Of a stretch of DNA of 64,000 nucleotides, positions 22,701 to 31,015 are shown piece after piece. The notes beneath the pieces are model-generated. The model was not told where the DNA came from. It ran no database searches and was given only the letters and a program-made list of their open reading frames with translations. How positions within the stretch are numbered: position 1 is the stretch's first letter; each line of letters opens with the position of its first letter. The DNA is from Galbitalea sp036266835 (GTDB lineage Bacteria; Actinomycetota; Actinomycetes; Actinomycetales; Microbacteriaceae), in assembly GCA_036266835.1 (NCBI GenBank), contig DATAXD010000070.1:21205-85204 (forward strand). Reading direction: 5' to 3'. Position numbers and translations under genes: made by a program.

Positions 22701-23180
22701 TCAGGCCTTCTGCAGATATGCCGCAACCGCCGGCGGAACGTACGGCGAAACATCCCCACCGAGCGACGCGACCTGGCGAACCAGCGAACTCGAAACGTGA
22801 GCATTCTCCGGGGACGGCAACAGGAACACCGTTTCAACGGCGGCGAGGTTGCGGTTCACAATCGCCATCGGAGTCTCGTACGCGAGATCCAGCTGTGAAC
22901 GAATGCCCTTCGCGATCACGCTTGCTCCAACCTCGACGCAGTAGTCGACGAGAAGACCGACACTCCAGCTGGTTATCGTGATGTTGCGCGGCAGATTTGC
23001 GTCCGCAATCGACTGCTCGAGCAGGGTCACGCGCTGGGCAATCGGAAGCAGAGCAGACTTGCCTGGATTGTGGACGACGAGCACATGGATTTCGTCAAAA
23101 ATGTTCGCGGCACGGCCGATCACATCCAAATGTCCCATCGTGACGGGGTCGAACGACCCCGGAACAACGGCGATGTGCAT
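22701..23180 (-). CDS. coaD: phosphopantetheine adenylyltransferase
   Basis: A 159-aa nucleotidyltransferase catalysing the fourth step of coenzyme A synthesis (4'-phosphopantetheine + ATP to dephospho-CoA). The start GSFDPVTMGHLDVIGRA contains the (T/H)xGH motif, and SSSLVRQVASLGGDVSPYVP is the usual C-terminal signature. Length matches the family (about 160). The -10 TAGAAT ends exactly 6 nt before ATG 23180, so translation is probably leaderless. Hairpins at 23193-23242 separate it from recG. Confidence 0.97.
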   Translation of the reverse strand: MHIAVVPGSFDPVTMGHLDVIGRAANIFDEIHVLVVHNPGKSALLPIAQRVTLLEQSIADANLPRNITITSWSVGLLVDYCVEVGASVIAKGIRSQLDLAYETPMAIVNRNLAAVETVFLLPSPENAHVSSSLVRQVASLGGDVSPYVPPAVAAYLQKA

Positions 23181-23186
23181 GCAGTA

Positions 23187-23192
23187 ATTCTA
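23187..23192 (-). promoter_or_regulatory. -10 TAGAAT, leaderless start of coaD
   Basis: TAGAAT, 6 nt (TACTGC), then ATG at 23180. Confidence 0.55.
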
Positions 23193-23242
23193 GGCGCCGC
23201 CGCCCCTGCGGCGCCCATTCCTTGCGCCGAACGGCGCGTTCG
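23193..23242. terminator. two adjacent hairpins between recG and coaD
   Basis: GGCGCCGC (23193-23200) pairs with GCGGCGCC (23208-23215), and CGAACGGCGCGTTCG (23228-23242) is a perfect 6-bp stem with a 3-nt loop. Together they probably end recG transcription just upstream of the coaD promoter. No U-tract is present. Confidence 0.5.
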
Positions 23243-23279
23243 TTCCGCACGGTCGAAGTAGCCAATCCACTGCCCTGCA

Positions 23280-25421
23280 CTAATTCTTGGCCAGGAAAGT
23301 TGCCTCTGTGGCGTCTAGGCGACGCGCGATTGCTTCCTTCAACGCGGGATGAGCTCCCAGGGTTGGGTCCGCGTTCAGGACACCCTGAGCGAGCAGTCTG
23401 GCATCCGCGATGAGCTCCCCGTCCTTTGCCACTCGCAGCAACCGCAGGCTAGAACGCCCACCGGACTGGATGCGACCGAGAACGTCGCCCTCCTGCCGAA
23501 GTTCGAGATCCTTTTGCGCGAGCTCGAAACCGTCGACGGTCGCCCCGACCGCATCCACTCTCTCGCGGGAAATCGAACCCTCCTCGGCGCGCGTGACGAA
23601 CAGGCACAGCCCGGGGATACGACCGCGACCCACCCGACCGCGCAGCTGATGAAGCTGCGAGACCCCGAATCGGTCGGCGTCGAGCACCACCATCACGGAT
23701 GCGTTCGGAACATCCACCCCGACCTCGATGACAGTCGTGGCTACCAAGACGTCGATGTCGCCCGCCGCGAAATCGCGCATCACGGCATCTTTGGCCTCGC
23801 TCGACATGCGACCGTGAAGCGAGGCAATACGGCGACCGGCCAACACGGGATTCGCCAGCACGGATGCCGTGACATCCACCACGTTGGCGCCGAGCCCGTC
23901 GTCGGAGGTCGCATCGATCGCCGGACAGACCACGAACGCCTGCCGCCCCTTGTCGACTTCTTCGGCGATCCGCTCCCAGACCCGGTTTACCCACCCCGGC
24001 TTTTCCGTCAGGGGCACGACAAAGCTCTCGATCGGGATGCGCCCGGCCGGCAGCTCGACGATGGTCGACACGTCGAGGTCGCCGAACACCGTCATGGCGA
24101 CGGTTCGCGGGATCGGCGTGGCCGTCAGCACCAGAACGTGTGGCGGTGTCGCACCCTTCTGACGCAGCGTCTCACGCTGCTCAACACCGAACCGGTGTTG
24201 TTCGTCGACGACGACGAGGCCGAGATCGTAGAACCCGACATTGTCGCTCAGCAGAGCGTGCGTTCCCACGATGATGCTCGACGAGCCCGACATGGCTGCA
24301 AGCAGCGCCTTCTTGCGCTCTGCGGTAGACAGCTGGCCGGTGAGCAGGGTTGGTCTCAGCTTTGCCGCCAGATCCGGCCCGAGAGTGGACACGATCGAAC
24401 GCAGGTGCTGACCGGCGAGAACTTCGGTCGGGGCGAGCAGCGCGGATTGGCCGCCGGAGTCGGCGACGGCCAGCATCGCCCGGAGCGCGACCAGGGTCTT
24501 GCCCGATCCGACTTCGCCCTGGATCAACCGGTTCATCGGCGACTCGAGCGCCAGATCCATGAAGATCTCTTCGCCGACGACCTTCTGGTCGTTCGTGAGC
24601 GTGAACGGCATCGCCTTGTCGAACTGCTCGGTCAGCTTGCCGGGAAGTCGCTTCGCGGTGGCACTGGCTCTGAGTTGAGCGCGCTGCTGCAGAAGGGCCG
24701 CCTGCAGCACGAAGGCCTCCTGAAATCGGAGCGCCTTGCGCGCCGCCCGCCAGTCGCCGTCGGTCTCGGGCGTGTGGATCGCCCGAAGCGCGCGGACGTA
24801 GGAAATCAGGTGGTAGTCGGAGCGAACATCCGCCGGAACCGGGTCATCGAGAGCGGGCAGCACGTCGAGGACGACCTTGACCGCACCCGCGATCTTCCAG
24901 CTCGAAATGCTCGCCGTCGCCGGATAGATCGCGATCGGCTGCTTGACCCAGCGGTCGGCATCGGGCGATTCTGCGAGCTGGGCACGGTCGTCATCGGCCG
25001 CAAAAAGCTCGTAGTCGGGATGCGTGAGCTGTCGAACGCCCTTGTATGCTCCGACTTTGCCGGCGAACATGCCGCGAACTCCGGGCAGAAGCTCCTTCGA
25101 TCGCCAGCTCTGGTTGAAAAACGTCAGAGTCAGGATGCCTTTGCCGTCGGTGATGGTTGCTTCGAAGATCGAGCCGTTCTTGGCCTTCATCCTGCGCTCG
25201 GTGCCCGACAGCACCTGCGCGACGATCGTGACATCCGTGTCGAGCTCGAGTTCCGACAGCGCTGTGAGCTCGCCGCGCTTGGCATACCGGCGCGGGTAGT
25301 AGCTGAGCAGGTCGCCCACCGTCTCGAGCCCGAGGTGTTTCTGAAACGAGGATGCCGTGCGCCCGCCGAGCACACCGCTCAGCTTGTCGTCCTCGAGCTT
25401 GTCGTCCGCCAGCGCGCTCAC
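23280..25421 (-). CDS. recG: ATP-dependent DNA helicase RecG
   Basis: A 713-aa branch-migration helicase that remodels stalled forks and Holliday junctions. N-terminal OB-fold wedge region includes LLSYYPRRYAKRGELTAL; Walker A is IQGEVGSGKTLVALRAML, motif II is VVVDEQHRFGVEQRE, motif III LVLTATPIPRTVAMTVFGDL, and motifs V/VI include VATTVIEVGVDVPNASVMV and QLRGRVGRG. The GTG at 25421 is taken as start because TACCCT lies 6 nt upstream. A coding frame of over 900 codons exists on the opposite strand but is a GC-driven shadow. Confidence 0.96.
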   Translation of the reverse strand: MSALADDKLEDDKLSGVLGGRTASSFQKHLGLETVGDLLSYYPRRYAKRGELTALSELELDTDVTIVAQVLSGTERRMKAKNGSIFEATITDGKGILTLTFFNQSWRSKELLPGVRGMFAGKVGAYKGVRQLTHPDYELFAADDDRAQLAESPDADRWVKQPIAIYPATASISSWKIAGAVKVVLDVLPALDDPVPADVRSDYHLISYVRALRAIHTPETDGDWRAARKALRFQEAFVLQAALLQQRAQLRASATAKRLPGKLTEQFDKAMPFTLTNDQKVVGEEIFMDLALESPMNRLIQGEVGSGKTLVALRAMLAVADSGGQSALLAPTEVLAGQHLRSIVSTLGPDLAAKLRPTLLTGQLSTAERKKALLAAMSGSSSIIVGTHALLSDNVGFYDLGLVVVDEQHRFGVEQRETLRQKGATPPHVLVLTATPIPRTVAMTVFGDLDVSTIVELPAGRIPIESFVVPLTEKPGWVNRVWERIAEEVDKGRQAFVVCPAIDATSDDGLGANVVDVTASVLANPVLAGRRIASLHGRMSSEAKDAVMRDFAAGDIDVLVATTVIEVGVDVPNASVMVVLDADRFGVSQLHQLRGRVGRGRIPGLCLFVTRAEEGSISRERVDAVGATVDGFELAQKDLELRQEGDVLGRIQSGGRSSLRLLRVAKDGELIADARLLAQGVLNADPTLGAHPALKEAIARRLDATEATFLAKN

Positions 25422-25427
25422 CCTTCG

Positions 25428-25433
25428 AGGGTA
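25428..25433 (-). promoter_or_regulatory. -10 TACCCT, leaderless start of recG
   Basis: TACCCT, 6 nt (CGAAGG), then GTG at 25421. Confidence 0.5.
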
Positions 25434-25520
25434 GCCGTGACCGGCGACCGGTCGCGGAGCGCAGCTGGCACGAATGTACAGCGCAGTCGGCGCGATTTGC
25501 GTGCACTAGCGTGGGAGTCC

Positions 25521-26087
25521 ATGACTCGCATCATCGGCGGTTTTGCCGGGTCGCTCAGGCTCGCCGTTCCGACCGCCGGTACTCGCCCCACCAGCGACCG
25601 GGTTCGGGAAGCGATCTTTTCGGCCCTTCAGTCCCGGGAAGCGATCACGGGCGCGCGCGTACTTGACCTGTACGCCGGATCGGGTGCTCTGGGCCTGGAA
25701 GCCGCGTCGCGCGGGGCTGCATCCGTCGTGCTCGTTGACAGCAGCGCCCGCGCGGCGGATACGTGTCGGAAGAATGCCGCCCATATCCTCAAAGCGGCTC
25801 CAAAGGGGATGTCCATCAGCGTCGACGCCAGTTCGTCTCCCGCACAGGCCTACCTGTCCGCTGCTCGCCAGTTCTGGGATGTCGTGTTCATCGACCCGCC
25901 GTACGACCTGGCGAACGCCGATGTCGAGGTCGCGCTCGCCGCCCTGGTTCCGCGCCTGGCCCCGGATGCCGTGGTCGTTCTTGAGCGCAGCTCCCGGATG
26001 CCAGAACCGAGGATCCCGGACGGCCTCGTACTCGACCGGCGCAAGGACTACGGCGATACGACGCTGTACTGGCTCGCTCCGCATTAG
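25521..26087 (+). CDS. rsmD: 16S rRNA (guanine966-N2)-methyltransferase RsmD
   Basis: A 188-aa SAM-dependent methyltransferase. MTRIIGGFAGSLRL is the RsmD start, RPTSDRVREAIFSAL follows, the SAM loop is ARVLDLYAGSGALGLEAASRG (about residue 45), and the catalytic DPPY motif is in VVFIDPPYDLANADV (about residue 123). ATG at 25521 has GGGAG close upstream, with TAGCGT 8 nt before the start. It diverges from recG, a frequent actinobacterial pairing, and overlaps the end of the convergent HNH gene by 4 bp. Confidence 0.95.
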   Translation: MTRIIGGFAGSLRLAVPTAGTRPTSDRVREAIFSALQSREAITGARVLDLYAGSGALGLEAASRGAASVVLVDSSARAADTCRKNAAHILKAAPKGMSISVDASSSPAQAYLSAARQFWDVVFIDPPYDLANADVEVALAALVPRLAPDAVVVLERSSRMPEPRIPDGLVLDRRKDYGDTTLYWLAPH

Positions 26088-27520
26088 CTCGCCGCGCGTT
26101 CCTGCGCGGCCCACAGGTCAGCGATGTTGCGAGTCTTCAAGGGCATCGCAATCGGAGTCTGCTCCGGGTCAATGGACGCGGGCGGAATTTTCCAGTAGGT
26201 GCCGAACGTATCTCGCCGTATCTCGTATCCTTCGTTGTGATATTTCAGGTGGTGGAACTTGCACAGTAGGATGCCGTTTTCAACGAGCGTTTTCCCGCCG
26301 TCGCGAACCCAATGAAGAACATGGTGTGCTTCGCACCATCCCGGCGGTCTGTCGCAGTCCGGATCCATACAGCCCCCGAACTTCACGGCCAGAGCCTCAC
26401 GTTGCCTCCGACTGAACAGTCGGGAATCTTCTCCGACTTCGATGTAGTGACCGTTCGGGTCGAAGCCGACCAGTCGCACCGCGCCGCCGCATAACATCCG
26501 CTCGGCGGTCTCGATTGACACCGGAGTTGACTGCCCGTCGATGCGAGCGAGGCCAACTCCCGACCTCAGTGCCTCCTCCGCGACGGTGATGCGAATGACC
26601 GGTGCACCCGAACCGAGCAGGACTCTGTCGTCTACGCTCGCCCCGGCGACAACTAGGTGCAGGAAGCCATCGGATGCGAGCTGCGCCGGCGTGCGGTCAT
26701 CCGACTTGATCCGATCGGCCTTGGCAGCATTCGCCTTATCGACGAACCGGACGCCGCCACGCTTGGGTGACGTCATGCGGTCGTAAGTTTCGGTGAAGGT
26801 TGCGTACGTCTCGGCGTCCATGCGCCACGTCGCCACCCCACCACCGGTTGGTAACGCGTGATGCGTCAGACCGCGAAGCAAACGAGCCTCACCTTCACGA
26901 ATCTTCACTCCGGCGAGATCGAGCTCGTCACGCAACTCTCGTGCCGATCGCCACAGGCGATCGGCATCGACTCCCGCGATCGCCCGTGCAACGAGTTCGC
27001 GCGCCGCCGCTTCCAGCTGCTCGGCGCTGATCGCCGAATTCGGATGCCCGAGACCCGACCCAATGGACTGCGAGGCCGAGGTCGAGATCGAACCGTCTGC
27101 GACGGCTTCCGCGACCGGGCGCAGCCACGGCTGTGATGGCGTGGAGACTTCGCCGGTGGTCTCGTCGACGCGCCCCTCGTCGGAAATCTCAACAAGCAGC
27201 GTGCCCGCCTTGACCACGGTAAGTACCTGCTCTTTCGTCGCACCGGTCGTGGCCTTCAGCAGATTCTCGATGGTGCGGTGGCCGGTGCGACGCGCGAGCC
27301 CATCGCCGCCGAGTTCGGGGCGCGACCGACGGGCGAGATCTCCGGCGATCGCCGCGCCCGCTGCGCCGAGGACTCGAGCGGCCCGGGCGTGCAGCCCATT
27401 GATCTTAAGAACGACCCGCTCGTCAAGGTTGCGCAGTTCGGCAACGTCGTTCGGGAGTTCGGCCAGCACGGCGATCGCGGTTTCGTACCGCTCGATCACC
27501 ATCGCCGTCTGGTTTTGCAT
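26084..27520 (-). CDS. DUF222 / 13E12-type HNH endonuclease protein
   Basis: A 478-aa protein with an N-terminal helical DUF222 domain (about residues 1-330) and a C-terminal HNH nuclease domain: CMDPDCDRPPGWCEAHHVLHW, then ENGILLCKFHHLKYHNEGY. All zinc and catalytic residues of the HNH core are visible. This family is multi-copy in many actinobacteria (the 13E12 repeat family of mycobacteria) and its biological role is unknown. TAAAGT sits 6 nt before ATG 27520, so it appears leaderless. It stands alone and is not obviously mobile: I see no flanking inverted repeats. Confidence 0.9.
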   Translation of the reverse strand: MQNQTAMVIERYETAIAVLAELPNDVAELRNLDERVVLKINGLHARAARVLGAAGAAIAGDLARRSRPELGGDGLARRTGHRTIENLLKATTGATKEQVLTVVKAGTLLVEISDEGRVDETTGEVSTPSQPWLRPVAEAVADGSISTSASQSIGSGLGHPNSAISAEQLEAAARELVARAIAGVDADRLWRSARELRDELDLAGVKIREGEARLLRGLTHHALPTGGGVATWRMDAETYATFTETYDRMTSPKRGGVRFVDKANAAKADRIKSDDRTPAQLASDGFLHLVVAGASVDDRVLLGSGAPVIRITVAEEALRSGVGLARIDGQSTPVSIETAERMLCGGAVRLVGFDPNGHYIEVGEDSRLFSRRQREALAVKFGGCMDPDCDRPPGWCEAHHVLHWVRDGGKTLVENGILLCKFHHLKYHNEGYEIRRDTFGTYWKIPPASIDPEQTPIAMPLKTRNIADLWAAQERAAS

Positions 27521-27526
27521 AGCTCA

Positions 27527-27532
27527 ACTTTA
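27527..27532 (-). promoter_or_regulatory. -10 TAAAGT, leaderless start of HNH gene
   Basis: TAAAGT, 6 nt (TGAGCT), then ATG at 27520. Confidence 0.5.
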
Positions 27533-27616
27533 GAACTCCAGTACTACAAAAAACGACGGGCCGGAAGATCTGTGGAGAACTTTTCTGCGCGTCGAAATAT
27601 TTCTGACGGATGCGGA

Positions 27617-27886
27617 TTACAGCGACGCGATCCAGCCAGTGACCTGGTCGAGTGGTTCCCGCCGGATCGAGTAGATCGAGCTCGTCCCGCGTTTCTCGGA
27701 GGTCACGAGTCCCACCTCGCGCAGCGCGCTCAGGTGCTGTGTTACCGACGGCTGTGCCACGCCCAACTCTGCGGCAAGCGCCCCGACCGACCGCTCGCTC
27801 TCCGCGAGCAACTCGAGAATCCGACGACGGCGGGCATCCCCGAGCACTGCGTAGATGTCGGGCCCGGTGAGCTGATTTGGGCTCAT
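27617..27886 (-). CDS. ArsR-type winged-helix regulator
   Basis: An 89-aa winged-helix protein. LLAESERSVGALAAELGVAQ is the start of the helix-turn-helix, followed by PSVTQHLSALREVGLVTSEK (recognition helix) and a wing ending SIYSIRREPL. No cysteine or histidine pair for metal sensing is present, so it is unlikely to be a metal sensor. The start is ATG 27886, overlapping the thiL stop as ATGA; longer upstream starts would run into thiL. Coupling to thiL could mean a role in thiamine or neighbouring-gene control, but the target is unknown. Confidence 0.85.
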   Translation of the reverse strand: MSPNQLTGPDIYAVLGDARRRRILELLAESERSVGALAAELGVAQPSVTQHLSALREVGLVTSEKRGTSSIYSIRREPLDQVTGWIASL

Positions 27887-28833
27887 CCGAGGCGACCGTC
27901 CCATCCGACATACGGATCCCATCCGCCGAGCTCCCCGAATGGCAGCCCGTCGACGAGAACGCCCCGTCCAGCGACGACCTGGCCAATTCGTCGAAAGCCG
28001 CCCGGCAGCAGCGTTCCCTCCGGAAAAGTCGCGAGCAGCGAATGGTCTTCCCCGCCGACCAGGGCTTCGCGCGAGCCGACAAACGCGAGCGAGAGATCGA
28101 GCGCAACCACGCTCGCGTCACCGACGCGGCGAGCGTCCAGCGCGAGACCGTCGCTCAGGTCGATCATGGCCGTCGCGCCGGCCATCGCAGCGAGCCGGCC
28201 GTCCCCGATCGGCGGTGTGGGCGCGAGCTGGGCCTCGACCGCCGGATGCTCGGCTCCGCGCCGCACCGGCGCATCCGTCGACAGCGCAAACAGCTCGCGC
28301 AACCCCTCCGCGGACAGGCCGATCGATCCGGAGACCGCGACGATGTCGCCGACTCGCGCGCCCGAGCGCAATACCGGCGAGCGCCCCTCGAGTTCGCCAA
28401 AGGCCGTCACGGCGATGGTCAGTGTCGGCGAAACCGACAGGTCACCGCCGACGACGCCGCATCCGGGCGCCATCGCGGCACAACCGTCGCGCAGACCGTC
28501 CGCGAATTCCTCGAGGAACTCGATCGTCGTCGATACCGGTGCCGCAAGCGCCACTACGAGTGCCGTGGGCACAGCGCCCATGGCGGCGATATCCGCAAGA
28601 TTGGATGCGGCGGCCTTCCAACCGAGGTCGTGCGCGCTCGACCACGCCAGGCGGAAGTCGGGGCCGTGAACCATCATGTCGGTCGTGACGACGAATCGGC
28701 CGTCCGCCGCGGACAAGACGGCCGCGTCGTCGCCCGGTCCGACCAAAGTTGCTGATGAGGAGGGCAATCGGGGGAAAATTCGGGCGAGAATTCCCTCTTC
28801 GCCTATTCTGTCAAGCCCCCCGAAAGCGGTCAT
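27883..28833 (-). CDS. thiL: thiamine-monophosphate kinase
   Basis: A 316-aa ThiL that phosphorylates thiamine monophosphate to the active cofactor. Marks: GPGDDAAVL (about residue 33), VVTTDMMVHGPDFRLAW, KAAASNLADIAAMGAVP (about residue 75), VVGGDLSVSP and MIDLSDGLALDARR (about residue 205). Length is as expected. TACCGT lies 6 nt before ATG 28833 and overlaps an imperfect palindrome. The ArsR-type gene follows with a 4-bp overlap. The EF-Tu-barrel-like gene is divergent. Confidence 0.95.
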   Translation of the reverse strand: MTAFGGLDRIGEEGILARIFPRLPSSSATLVGPGDDAAVLSAADGRFVVTTDMMVHGPDFRLAWSSAHDLGWKAAASNLADIAAMGAVPTALVVALAAPVSTTIEFLEEFADGLRDGCAAMAPGCGVVGGDLSVSPTLTIAVTAFGELEGRSPVLRSGARVGDIVAVSGSIGLSAEGLRELFALSTDAPVRRGAEHPAVEAQLAPTPPIGDGRLAAMAGATAMIDLSDGLALDARRVGDASVVALDLSLAFVGSREALVGGEDHSLLATFPEGTLLPGGFRRIGQVVAGRGVLVDGLPFGELGGWDPYVGWDGRLG

Positions 28834-28835
28834 CC

Positions 28836-28853
28836 GATAACGGTACCGGTATC
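28836..28853. promoter_or_regulatory. imperfect palindrome over thiL -10
   Basis: GATAACGGTACCGGTATC matches its own reverse complement at 16 of 18 positions and contains the thiL -10 (TACCGT on the minus strand, 28840-28845). The 9-mer TAACGGTAC inside it recurs at 13247-13255 in the moxR/cofD divergent spacer. It could bind a dimeric regulator, perhaps the ArsR-type protein encoded after thiL. Confidence 0.35.
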
Positions 28854-28876
28854 TATCGCGCCCGCGATCCGAGTTC

Positions 28877-28882
28877 CATACT
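28877..28882 (+). promoter_or_regulatory. -10 CATACT, leaderless start of 118-aa gene
   Basis: CATACT, 6 nt (TAAACC), then ATG at 28889. Confidence 0.4.
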
Positions 28883-28888
28883 TAAACC

Positions 28889-29245
28889 ATGAGCAGCATT
28901 GACGAGGTACTCGCGAAGTTCGACGCAGTTTTGCGTGTGCGCTTCCTGACGCGAGCGGAGGGCGGCCGCAAGGATGCGGTTAACCCACCCAGCGGTTTTT
29001 ACTCGTGCACGCTGTTCGGGGGGAATGACGCCACCGGTTACGACGCTCGGATTGTCCTTGCGGGGCTGCGTGCAGAACTCGGGGAGATCTACAAGCTTCC
29101 TGCCATCTTCCTTTGCCCCGAACTCGTGCTCGAGCAATTCCCCGTGGGAACCGAGTTTCGGATAGTGGATGGACGCAAGGTCATCGGCCGCGGCGTCGTT
29201 CTTAGCCATCGAGCAGAACCGGCGCGCGTGGGCGCGGTGGCCTGA
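28889..29245 (+). CDS. small beta-barrel protein resembling EF-Tu domain
   Basis: A 118-aa protein. VLRVRFLTRAEGGRKDAV, PSGFYSCTLFGG, ELVLEQFPVGTEFRIVDGRK and VIGRGVVLS have the strand spacing of the C-terminal beta-barrel of translation GTPases (EF-Tu domain 2/3 like), without any GTPase domain. Proteins of this type occur as stand-alone small genes in many bacteria and have no known function. Start is ATG 28889 with CATACT 6 nt upstream. A hairpin follows at 29270-29295. Divergent from thiL. Confidence 0.65.
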   Translation: MSSIDEVLAKFDAVLRVRFLTRAEGGRKDAVNPPSGFYSCTLFGGNDATGYDARIVLAGLRAELGEIYKLPAIFLCPELVLEQFPVGTEFRIVDGRKVIGRGVVLSHRAEPARVGAVA

Positions 29246-29269
29246 CCGAAGCAGCCACGAACCGCAAGT

Positions 29270-29295
29270 AAGAGCAGATCACACCCGCTGCTCTT
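29270..29295 (+). terminator. hairpin after 118-aa gene
   Basis: AAGAGCAG (29270-29277) and CTGCTCTT (29288-29295) form an 8-bp stem with a 10-nt loop, 24 bp after the stop codon. No U-tract follows. Confidence 0.5.
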
Positions 29296-29357
29296 TGTCG
29301 CGCCCACAGCCGGAGTCAACTTGCAGCATTCTCGGCTGGCGTGGGGTTTGCACCGGA

Positions 29358-29363
29358 TAACCT
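29358..29363 (+). promoter_or_regulatory. -10 TAACCT, probable leaderless start of DUF3515 gene
   Basis: TAACCT lies 7 nt before ATG 29371; no ribosome site is visible. Confidence 0.4.
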
Positions 29364-29370
29364 GAACCCG

Positions 29371-29925
29371 ATGAAAGCGAAGCTCGGGACGGTCGTCGTC
29401 GTGGTCGTCATCGCGGGCGTTCTCACCGGATGCTCGCCGACCGTGTCGTTGACGCCAGCAGCACCGGATGCCACGAATCCGAAGTGCGCGAGCGTCGTCG
29501 TACAGTTGCCGGCAACGGTTTCGACCCTCGCCCGCCGCCAGACCGACACCCAGGGTACCGGCGCGTGGGGAACTCCGGCCGACATCCTGCTCAAGTGCGG
29601 CGTGCCCGTGCCCGACCCGACCTCCAGGATTCCGTGCGTGACGGTCAACGGGATCGACTGGCTGCGCAATCCGAAGCCGCACAACGTGTTCGTGTTCACG
29701 ACCTACGGCCGCGACCCGGCGATCGCGGTGACGATCGATTCGAACAACGTGAAGGCGGATGGCAACCAGGCGCTCACCGATCTGTCGGTCGCTGTCGCCG
29801 AGATTCCCGCGAAGCACCGCTGCATCGCCCCGGTCGCCACGCTCGACGATGGCGCGCCCGTGAATACCCCGGGCACGCCAACTCCGACGCCGGCAGCAAT
29901 TCCTGCACCAACGCCCAAGCCCTAG
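29371..29925 (+). CDS. DUF3515 lipoprotein
   Basis: A 184-aa secreted lipoprotein: MKAKLGTVVVVVVIAGVLTGC places the lipobox cysteine at residue 21. The mature part has CASVVVQLPATVSTLARRQT, TGAWGTPADILLKCGVP and GIDWL, the pattern of actinobacterial DUF3515 proteins, and ends in a Thr/Pro-rich tail. Function is unknown, but the gene is regularly found next to ddl and thiL in actinobacteria (recalled), as here, which hints at an envelope role. ATG 29371 is preferred to GTG 29341 because it begins the signal peptide and has a -10 hexamer 7 nt upstream. Its stop overlaps the convergent ddl stop by 4 bp. Confidence 0.88.
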   Translation: MKAKLGTVVVVVVIAGVLTGCSPTVSLTPAAPDATNPKCASVVVQLPATVSTLARRQTDTQGTGAWGTPADILLKCGVPVPDPTSRIPCVTVNGIDWLRNPKPHNVFVFTTYGRDPAIAVTIDSNNVKADGNQALTDLSVAVAEIPAKHRCIAPVATLDDGAPVNTPGTPTPTPAAIPAPTPKP

Positions 29926-31013
29926 CGGATCGTTTGCAACCCGAGCGTGATGAGTTCGTCGATCAGGTCGGAGTAGCTCAGCCCCGAGGCCATCCAGCAC
30001 TTCGGGAACATCGAGATCGGTGTGAATCCGGGCATCGTGTTGATTTCATTGACGATGAAGTCGGTGCCGGTGAAAAAGAAGTCGACCCTCGCAAGACCCG
30101 AACCGTCGATCGCCTCGAAGGCTCGCGCGGCCACTCGTTGCAACTCCCGCAGTTCACCCTCCTGCAGCTCGGTGGGGCAGATGAGCTGGGCACTGTCCGG
30201 GTCCAGGTATTTGGCCTCGAAATCGTAGAACTCGCGGTCGACCATCACAATCTCGCCGGGCAGCGAGACCCGCGTCGGACCGCCGTCCCGACCCGACAGC
30301 ACGCCGCACTCGATCTCGCGTCCTTCGACCGCGGACTCGATGAGCGCCTTCTTGTCCTCGGCGAAGGCGGTGGCGAGCGCGGCATCCAGTTCGTCCCACT
30401 CGGATACCTTCGTCACACCGACCGATGAGCCCGACCGTGCCGGCTTGACGAAGGCGGGCAGCCCGAGCCCGTGGGCACGCCCCAGCCACAGCTCGTTTTG
30501 CGTGGTCCACTGGTGCGGGGTGACGGTGATCCACGGTGCGACCTGTACGCCCGCGGCCGCGAGCGCGTTCTTGGTGAAGTGTTTGTCCATCCCGAGAGCA
30601 CTCGCCAGCACCCCGTTGCCGACATACGGCAGACCGGTCAACTCGAGCAGCCCCTGCAGTGTGCCGTCTTCGCCGAAGGGACCATGGAGAAGCGGAAACA
30701 CCACATCGATGTCGCCGAGCGAGCGAAGCTGGCCGCCGGCATCCAGGTACCGCAGCTCTCGCGAGAGTGCCGACTCCGGCCACAGGATGCGGGTGCCATT
30801 GTCGTGGATTTCGGGCATGTTGTCGGGATCCATGACGAACTTCGACGAATCGTCGTCCTCCAAAGTGAACGCACCATCGCGGGTGATGCCCACCGGTATC
30901 ACGTCGTACTTAGACCGATCCATCGCCTCGAGCACCCCGCCAGCGGTCGAGCAGCTGATCGTGTGCTCAGAAGATCGGCCACCGAAGAGGATGACGACGG
31001 TCAGTTTGGCCAC
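29922..31013 (-). CDS. ddl: D-alanine--D-alanine ligase
   Basis: A 363-aa ATP-grasp ligase making the D-Ala-D-Ala dipeptide for peptidoglycan. LFGGRSSEHTISCSTAGGVL is the N-terminal motif, LHGPFGEDGTLQGLLELTGLP the second, KPARSGSSVGVTKV binds ATP, and FIVNEINTMPGFTPISMFPK carries the metal ligands. The GTG start at 31013 has AGGGAGA 7 nt upstream, inside the end of gpsA, 2 bp before. It is the last gene of the leuC-leuD-murA-plsC-gpsA-ddl operon. Confidence 0.97.
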   Translation of the reverse strand: MAKLTVVILFGGRSSEHTISCSTAGGVLEAMDRSKYDVIPVGITRDGAFTLEDDDSSKFVMDPDNMPEIHDNGTRILWPESALSRELRYLDAGGQLRSLGDIDVVFPLLHGPFGEDGTLQGLLELTGLPYVGNGVLASALGMDKHFTKNALAAAGVQVAPWITVTPHQWTTQNELWLGRAHGLGLPAFVKPARSGSSVGVTKVSEWDELDAALATAFAEDKKALIESAVEGREIECGVLSGRDGGPTRVSLPGEIVMVDREFYDFEAKYLDPDSAQLICPTELQEGELRELQRVAARAFEAIDGSGLARVDFFFTGTDFIVNEINTMPGFTPISMFPKCWMASGLSYSDLIDELITLGLQTIR

Positions 31014-31015
31014 GC

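Noticed and set aside
23349..25520. Very long open frame on the plus strand opposite recG, continuous with rsmD
   Set aside because: It is antisense to a clear RecG, shows no family pattern, is rich in Arg/His/Asp/Gly as expected from a GC-rich shadow, and rsmD has its own start at 25521.
26084..27520. HNH gene as a homing endonuclease or mobile element
   Set aside because: It has the DUF222 architecture of a common actinobacterial chromosomal family, its own leaderless promoter, and no inserted target gene or terminal repeats.
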